From: Carettochelys insculpta
Taxonomy: Eukaryota; Chordata; Testudines; Carettochelyidae
Length of the DNA stretch: 64,000 nt
Direction of reading: 5' to 3'
Assembly (NCBI RefSeq): GCF_033958435.1
Contig: NC_134146.1
Span: forward strand, 28,666,501 to 28,730,500
Positions 57,303-64,000 of the stretch are shown here, in pieces; the stretch's first letter is position 1, and every line of letters begins with the position of its first letter. The notes below the pieces were generated by a model. It did not search any database. It was not told where the DNA came from and was given only the letters and a program-made list of their open reading frames with translations. The translations under genes and the position numbers were made by a program.

Positions 57303-57729
57303 GGCTATGTCTACACATATGTCTCCTTTCAGAAGGGGCATGGTAATGAGCAAGCTGGGAAGATGCTAATGAGACACCACCATGAATATGCAGTGCCTCA
57401 TTAGCATAATGGCCGCTGCGATGATTCAAAAGTGCTGCTTTCGTCTCACGTGCCGCCTGCGTAGATGGGGGCCTTTTGAAAGGACCCCCAAGTCTTCAAA
57501 AGTCCCTTCTTCCTATTTGACTTTAGGAAGAAGAGGCTTTTGAAGTCTGGGGGGTCCTTTCAGAAGGTCCCCATCTACACGGGTAGTGCGCGATTCAAAA
57601 GCGGCACTTTCGAATCACGTGTGGCTGCCATTATACTACTGACGTGCTGCATATTCATGGTAGTGCCTCATTAGCATCTTCCCAACTTGCTTACTACCCT
57701 TTTCAGAAGGGGCTAGTGTAGACACAGCC
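57303..57729. mobile_element. Palindromic MITE, 427 bp
   Basis: Ends GGCTATGTCTACACATATG and (inverse) GGCTGTGTCTACACTAGCC with ATT duplicated (57300-57302, 57730-57732). The arms carry TCAGAAGGGGCATGGTAATG, TGAATATGCAGTGCCTCATT and TTTTGAAAGGACCCCC with their inverses. It is non-coding. Confidence 0.88.
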
Positions 57730-57732
57730 ATT

Positions 57733-58450
57733 GTGACAGGGAGAAGCCAGATGGCTACAAGAAGAGTATTAAAGGACAGATCTATTAGCCCTAGGCTTAA
57801 GAAATCTCTGTTACCATGGCAGTCAAACTGCAGTTACTCCATGTTAAATCAGACAACTTGGGGGGGTGTCAATGAAGAATATCCTGGAACTCATTTGAGC
57901 CTGTTAGGTTAGTTAAGACAATTAGAGGCAATCTAGAACCTGCTAGAGCCAGTTGAGATTGATTAGGAGACCCGAGGCCAATCAAGAACAGCCTGAAACT
58001 GGTCAAAAATCCTCACCTTCAATCAGTTCAGTGGCATGTGCCAGGACTGATGGGAGGATAACATGTTGCTGGAGAACACAAATTGGAGAGATGCTGTCAG
58101 GTACCAGAAGGGAACAGTGCAGCAACAGAGGTGAGACACAGTGAGAGCCCTGCTGAAGGAACATCTTCTTCAGGCCCCAAAAGTTTGAGGGAGGAAATCT
58201 CCAGCTCAAGGGGGAGAGACTAAGATAAGAAATCTAGTGTGTTGCCTCCATATTCAGACAGGCCACTATATACTAGGACATTTTTCCATTCCCTTTCCCC
58301 ACATGTATACCAATGATGGGTGTGGCCAGATCAGATTATAGTTTGCCCATGAAGTAAAGGGGGTAGACTGAGACCTATAGTAACCCACTGAAGTGAGCAA
58401 TTGCTACCCAGAAGTGCAGGACCCTCTGGGTGAAATCAGTAATTTGTCAC
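57733..58450. other. Non-coding stretch
   Basis: The part 57890-58200 has an LTR-like feel (GAGCCAGTTGAGATTGATTA, GGCCAATCAAGAACAGCCTG) but no ends are visible. No gene was recognised. Confidence 0.35.
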
Positions 58451-58453
58451 AAT

Positions 58454-59252
58454 GGCTACGTCTACACGTGCACGCTACATCGAAATAGTCTATTTCGATG
58501 AATAACGTCTACACATCCTCCAGGGCTGGCAACGTCAACATTCAACTTCGACGTTGGGCAGCACCACATCGAAATAGGCGCTGTGAGGGAACGTCTACAC
58601 GCCAAAGTAGCACACATCGAAATAAGGGTGCCAGGAACAGCTGCAGACAGGGTCACAGGGCGGACTCAACAACAAGCTGCTCCCTTAAAGGGCCCCTCCC
58701 AGACACAGTTGCACTAAACAACACAAGATCCACAGAGCCGACAACTGGTTGCAGACCCTGTGCATGCACCATGGATCCCCAGCTGCAGCAGCAGCAGCCA
58801 GAAGCCCTGGGCTAAGGGCTGCTGCACACGGTGACCATAGAGCCCTGCAGGGGCTGGAGAGAGAGCGTCTCTCAACCCCTCAGCTGATGGCCGCCATGGT
58901 GGACCCCGCTATTTCGATGTTGCGGGACGCGGATCGTCTACACATGCCCTACTTTGACGTTCAACTTCGAAGTAGGGCGCTATTCCCATCCCCTCATGGG
59001 GTTAGCGACTTCGACATCTCACCGCCTATTCATCAGCTCATGGGAATAAGGGGACTTCAAAGTAGGCAGGGCCTTTCGAAAAGGAGCCCTGTCGGGATGA
59101 GCCGCGTGGCGGCAAGCCGCATCAATTTCGAAGTGCCGCGGCTGCCTGCATGCTAATGAAGCGCTGAATATGCATTTCAGCGCTTCATTAGTAAACTTCA
59201 AAATGGCCATTTGCGTGGCCATTTGAAGTTTGGGGCTAGTGTAGATGTAGCC
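58454..59252. mobile_element. Chimeric Harbinger/MITE element (copy E)
   Basis: The left 575 bp (58454 to about 59030) are the 711-bp Harbinger MITE in inverse orientation, beginning GGCTACGTCTACACGTG and including the remnant MDPQLQQQQPEALG. The right 220 bp switch abruptly at CACCGCCTATTCATCAGCTC to another MITE family that ends (inverse) GGCTACATCTACACTAGCC. No matching duplication flanks the whole (AAT left, ATA right). It is non-coding. Confidence 0.82.
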
Positions 59253-59255
59253 ATA

Positions 59256-59380
59256 ATGTCCAAAACTTTAGGAGTAATTCCACTCATCTCAAAGGCGCTA
59301 GATAGGCATACAAGTGATGTGAGAAGAGAATCAGAGATCAGTGTTGTGCTAGCTTAAAAAAACAACCCAGGAGTTCCTAG
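59256..59380. other. Short spacer
   Basis: Nothing recognised between the chimeric element and the Tigger-like MITE. Confidence 0.4.
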
Positions 59381-59382
59381 GA

Positions 59383-59699
59383 CAGGTTGAACCTCTCTAG
59401 TCTGGTACTCTTGTCTTCCAACATCTGTAATCTGTCATGATTTTAGTTAGCTGGATGACCACTTAACATGGGTGTGGCCAAGTTTCCTGGGGTTCCATAA
59501 ATTTGTTTACAACCAACAGCCCTGGCTTTCAATGATCAGTTCTGTCATTCAGCTGTAATTTAACCCTAATTATCCTCTAAGAGCCCAGTAAGCAGTGGAA
59601 GTGTTGGTAATGCTGCTAGACAATATTGGTGGTCTGGCAAATTCTCTCATTCAGCACCAGTCAGGTCCTGAGGGTGCTGGACTAGAGAGGTTCAATCTG
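59383..59699. mobile_element. Tigger/pogo-like MITE, relative of 920-1229
   Basis: Starts CAGGTTGAACCTCTCTAGTC, ends ACTAGAGAGGTTCAATCTG, followed by TA at 59700-59701; the left TA is mutated to GA. The interior shares TGATTTTAGTTAGCTGGA and AAGCAGTGGAAGTGTTGGTA with the first copy. It is non-coding. Confidence 0.78.
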
Positions 59700-61261
59700 T
59701 ATAGAAAAGTATGCCCTCAAGAGGATAGCTTTGCTCAGCTATGTTTGCTTTGCTGTCTGTATAGGTGGGAAAATAATTGAAGAAGATCCATAGTTGATAG
59801 GAATTCTATGACATCTTTGAGCTCAATCCAACTTCCATTGACTTCAGTTCAGTACACCACATCTGATCACAAGTATACCACTACAGTGGTCTAGGTGTGT
59901 TAAAAATATCTGTGCTGCCTGATGTAATACCAGAACACAATTCAAAGGTCACAGGGTCCCTTTGACTGATGGCATGCTTAGATTTTCAACCTGCTCTTGA
60001 GATGAGTGGCACGGAGCTTCAATGAAGTATTTGAAAAAAAATCTAAACTGTTCTAAAAATAGAATCATAGCTTGTCTTTCTTATACTTGCAGAACATGGA
60101 AAACATTTGGATTGTGATCTGGTTCATTTTAAATCTCCATGGTTCCTTCGAGAAAACCTGATTAGTTTTCCCAAAGTTATTTAGCCATTTCTGAGAGTAC
60201 GTTTGCTGAAAAGAATGCAGGGATGAGGAAAAGTGAGAAAGGAAGCTGAATCAGTTGTTAGACCTTCATGCACATTGGTGTTTTTCCTTTTTAAGATTGC
60301 ATACAAAGATTATATTTGATTTCATGCCCCCTGTGCATTTTACTCTCTTTATGATTCAAACAAACCTAAAAATCTCAAAGCAAAGCTCAGTTCAAACTGG
60401 GTTTTATGTCAAAACAATGACAAACAGTCCATTTTGTTTGATATTTATGCAAAACTGCAAACCAGTTTGTTTGTGCATTTAAAGCTGGGCTCAAGAATAC
60501 GTGAATCTAAGTGAAATTTTCAACTAACATGGCTGAGTACCAAGTTTGTGATGAAACCTGAAAAAGAAAGCTTTGTATGGTATAGGGAACTCCCTGTGAA
60601 TGTTTTGCATAGTTTGAGGATTTGGAACTCCATGGATTACTTGTCTACCTAGGAATACGTTGTGTTAGCAGAATTTTGTGAAAAAGCCTGTATGATGTAC
60701 TATAATTAGCTACTTCCATTAGTTCTCCATTCCTATGAAAATCAAATATTTTACCTCAAAAAGGCAAAGACTATAAAATATTATTCTATTTTTTATTTTA
60801 TAGTTACCAATTTTGAATCCCATTCAAAACAAAAACTCTTTAGGGTCCAGTCTAGACATCCTTGTGGCTGAGATCCACCATGGAACAGGGAAGAATAATT
60901 AGCCTTATGCACCACCAAAATTCCAATCAAGATAAGGATTTAGAACATGGACTGATTTATCACACAGTCTGGGTACAGAGGCAAAGAAGAAAACTTTATG
61001 CTGACCTCCTGTGCACTGGTGAATTTCACCCTCTGAATATGAAATTCCCTCAAAAGCCCTTTAAATTTTTTGTGTAGAGGTGTCATAGGGTTTGTTGTTC
61101 ATTAATGGTCACCTCCCCCTGGCTACTCTAGGGACTAGCTCCATCCAGTTTGATGCCTCTTGCCATCTCTCATGTATGTGTCCTGCAGCCTCTCTCTCTT
61201 TCTCTCTGTCTGCAACTTAGGATGCTTTCTCTCTTTTCATGGGTTGTCCCTCCAGCCAAGT

Positions 61262-61372
61262 CACGTGTGTCTACACTGCAGTTAGACACCCTCAGCTGAC
61301 TCATGTCAACTGATATACCTTCAGGCTCTGGGGCTGATTAACTGTGGTGTAGACATTCAGGCTCAGGAAAGG
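61262..61372. mobile_element. Decayed DNA transposon fragment (MITE-like)
   Basis: GTGTCTACACTGCAGTTAGAC is mirrored by AACTGTGGTGTAGACATTC with GGCTCTGGGGCTG in the middle, an old fold-back element of a type I recall from turtles. Ends and duplication cannot be placed. Confidence 0.45.
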
Positions 61373-63182
61373 CAGACGGTTAAAATTAAACCGTGATCAC
61401 ATTTTAAATTAGCGATGCTGTGCATGCAGCTCGAAGTCACACATAATCAGTTCACTTCTTGGAATTCTGTAGTTTTAACAGCTACACAAATATAGTAAAC
61501 AAAAATATCCTGAGTACGTCCCACTTCTTGCCATGCTTGGGTACACAGATTCAAATAGGGAAACATATGCAAAGCATTAATTCCTTTCTCCTTTGGCAAC
61601 TGAAAGGCAATATACTGTCTGCCTGCATACTTCGGGTATTGTGTAGTTGCCCTGTGTTGTAAACATGTGGCAAATATTATTCTTGATATAATTACATAGA
61701 TTATGTAAATTATATAAATATAATTCTCTAAATTTCATACACTGTTTTTCTCCCCTGTGGTGCCTATCCCAAGATCATGCTGGTCCTTAAGCTCCCCCAG
61801 CACAAGCATGTGCATGCACATACACACACGAGCAGCCCACAGTTGGAGTAATACCCCATCTCTGACAGCCCAGGGTGCACAAATGCCCTCAGAAAGCAGG
61901 ACAGAGTTGGGGCTGTGTTCCATGCCCCTTCCCCCACTGGCCAGCAGAGCCTGTTTCATAACATACTGTAAATTGTGCACCATACAGGAGAACAGCAGGC
62001 ACACTGCATGACAGGGATCTATGGGAGCACGACTGCACTGGGAAATCCTACTGGAGCAGTGGTGGTGGTGGGGTGTCCCACAGTCACAGCCCCCAATTTA
62101 GTTGAGCCTGAAGTTTATTAAACACCATAAATGATGCACACCACTGTAATTAACATGAGTTTTCTGGGCCTCAGGCTGTTAGAAATGTGTCCTTTCCTAT
62201 TGGCCTGAACAAATTAAGCAGTGGCAGGGCGGGGGGGAGGCAGAAAACTTAAATGGCTTCAAGAATGATATTGAAACTTATGGAAGCAACAGTATGGTGA
62301 GGCTGCCCACAATGGCATGTAGCTGCTCCAAGGTTGCCGGCAGCAATATCTGCAATTGCCAGCGATGGGACCCTCAGTTAACTACAAAGAATTCTTTCCT
62401 AGGTGCTGAGATTGCCCTATTTAAGGATGGGAAGAAATTTTGAGGTCAGACAACAAAAAAAGCATGGTCTGAGCTAATCTGATGTGGAAGAAGGAATTCC
62501 CTCAAGTCATGTTAGCAGTAACCCTTCAGTATTCCCCTTCCTCTGCAGTATGAGGCATGGGTCACTCATAGGCTTTAAGTAATGTAAATGGGAGGTTCTC
62601 TGCCATTTGAAAGCCCTAAATCATGATTTAAGGATTTCAGTAACTTAGCCAGGGGATATGGGTCAATTGCAGAAGTGTGAGGGTGAGATTTTGTAACAAG
62701 AAAGATACAGGAGAGGCAGCTAGAGTACCAGAGTGGTCCCTTCTGCTCTTAAAATCTATGAAGCCCCAGGCTTTAGGTTCTGCCAGACCTTAATATCCAC
62801 ATCACAATTAAATAGCCAGAAGCACAAACCCCAGGAGACTCAGTCAGCTAACAGGGCCAGCAACAAGTTTTTCACACACGGTGTAAATATATGCTGTGTT
62901 TTCACCCTTCCCCCACCACAGGGATATCAAAGTATTACAGTAAAATCATCCTAAGAAAACTTCAGCCCAGAAGGCACCATGTCCCTAGTATCACATAGGG
63001 AAACCCAGGCCTGCCTTGTACTCCTGTTTCCTCCTCAGGTAGGTTCTCAGTCAGCAGCCAAGCTCTGCAGAGTGCCAACTTCCTGCTCTTTCCCTAAGCC
63101 TCCCACTCTGTTTCACTCAAGCTCTTACTCCATCATATTTCTGGATGAACCCTTCCTTCAGAGACTGGATCCCCAGAGTTCC

Positions 63183-63210
63183 TATTCATTCATTCATTCA
63201 TTCATTCATC
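63183..63210. repeat. (CATT)n microsatellite
   Basis: About six perfect tetranucleotide units. Confidence 0.9.
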
Positions 63211-64000
63211 ACACTAAGGGCCAGGGAGCAACTACCAGCTTCTTCCCTACAACTCTACTTAGCTGCTAACTGCCTGGCTTTATATGAGCTCTCCCTGATC
63301 CTTCTCAGCTGGGCTCTATCTTCATTCAAGGATTACCTAGTTCTCCTCAGGGTAGCCTATCTGATTAATTGCCTCTTCTCAGCTTCATTAATCTCTTCCA
63401 GGCTAGTGTGGGGTTAAACACCTCATTACAAGAAAGCATATAGGATCTTGCCCTTCATGACATTAAAAATAAAAAACCTTGTTAGAAATGGAATTAGTAT
63501 GAAATAAAAATTCATTAATGGTATAATTTTTAGTCTCTGGGAATGCAATGTTATGTTTTTACTAAAGAGTTCATTTTCTAAAATGTTTGTTTTAATTAGA
63601 TCGTTTGGGGATGATTATCATTAAAGTTATTGATGCTGAACTTAGATGGACTGCTATAAAGCAGGCATAACTCACCTAACATTACCAATGACATTGAGAA
63701 ATACAGAATCAGGCTGGTTATTTTATATATTCTTCCCCCTTCCCCATAAGGGGATTAATAATAATATAACAATAATGAGGCTTCTTTCAAACAGCTTGTC
63801 TGGGCATTAATTATGAACCCCAGAAATATATTGCAGAGAAATGGTGTGTGGGATGTTGTCTGATAAGATTTAAAATAAACATAAGTCTGAACTTTCATTT
63901 CTCACATGTGCAAAATTTCCATTCACTTCAAAGAGGGTGGGAGGGATTAAACCCAAATTTCCAGTTCAAAAATATTATCCTGATTAAGTTTTGAAAATTA

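Larger units (their letters stand above)
59702..64000. other. AT-rich non-coding stretch
   Basis: Besides the small features listed separately I see no gene. Open frames are under 100 codons, overlap and have no motif. Confidence 0.45.

Noticed and set aside
58498..58815. 105-codon frame repeated in several MITE copies (MNNVYTSSRAGNV...)
   Set aside because: It appears wherever the MITE right arm occurs because the arm is conserved as DNA; it spans the terminal palindromes and has no protein-like pattern.

Overview
The window looks like a non-coding, transposon-packed piece of an amniote genome, most likely a turtle. This rests on antisense and sense CR1 LINE copies, a MIR-type SINE, Penelope-like 3' tails, hAT and Tigger-like MITEs, and many TTCGAA-rich Harbinger elements. 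The species assignment is an inference from repeat content recalled as typical of chelonians. I recognised no host exon, tRNA, rRNA or CRISPR array anywhere in the 64 kb.

The main content is a PIF/Harbinger family. Three long copies (18267-22938, 41312-44357, 49133-53058) carry two convergent genes: a Myb/SANT-like DNA-binding protein and a HARBI1-type DDE nuclease, each with one intron. The 18267-22938 copy is the best preserved. Its nuclease core is open with a complete D-D-E set, but the N-terminal part is frameshifted and the Myb gene has a late 1-nt frameshift. The other two long copies are pseudogenes. Three short copies (5821-6531, 24314-25024, 45166-45876) are all exactly 711 bp and are internal-deletion MITEs of the same element. 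A fourth short copy (58454-59252) is a chimera with an unrelated MITE. Target duplications are 3 bp but not the usual TWA. Other MITEs (23881, 33165, 53137, 57303) share the terminal GGCTAYGTCTACAC-like motif and may be moved by the same machinery.

Around these lie older layers. A CR1 copy on the minus strand (39357 to about 44690) was invaded by a 74-bp Penelope tail and by the Harbinger copy at 41312. A plus-strand CR1 3' end (44899-46269) was split by the 711-bp MITE at 45166. A Penelope-like fragment at 3527-4470 keeps a GIY-YIG endonuclease reading frame. Its tail, and related tails at 13.0-13.3 kb and 34.0-34.2 kb, contain a hammerhead ribozyme-like core with compensating stem changes. 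Pogo/Tigger-like MITEs (920, 7792, 8263, 10978, 29658, 59383) have TA duplications, and hAT-type MITEs (10186, 13947, 14659, 38746) have 8-bp duplications ranging from perfect to degenerate.

The remaining stretches (for example 1232-3303, 16569-18263, 25411-28549, 46270-49129, 59702-64000) are AT-rich single-copy-looking DNA with short random ORFs and a few microsatellites. Taken together this is an intergenic or intronic region built by repeated nesting of transposons. The Harbinger two-gene system and the ribozyme-bearing Penelope tails are its most informative parts.
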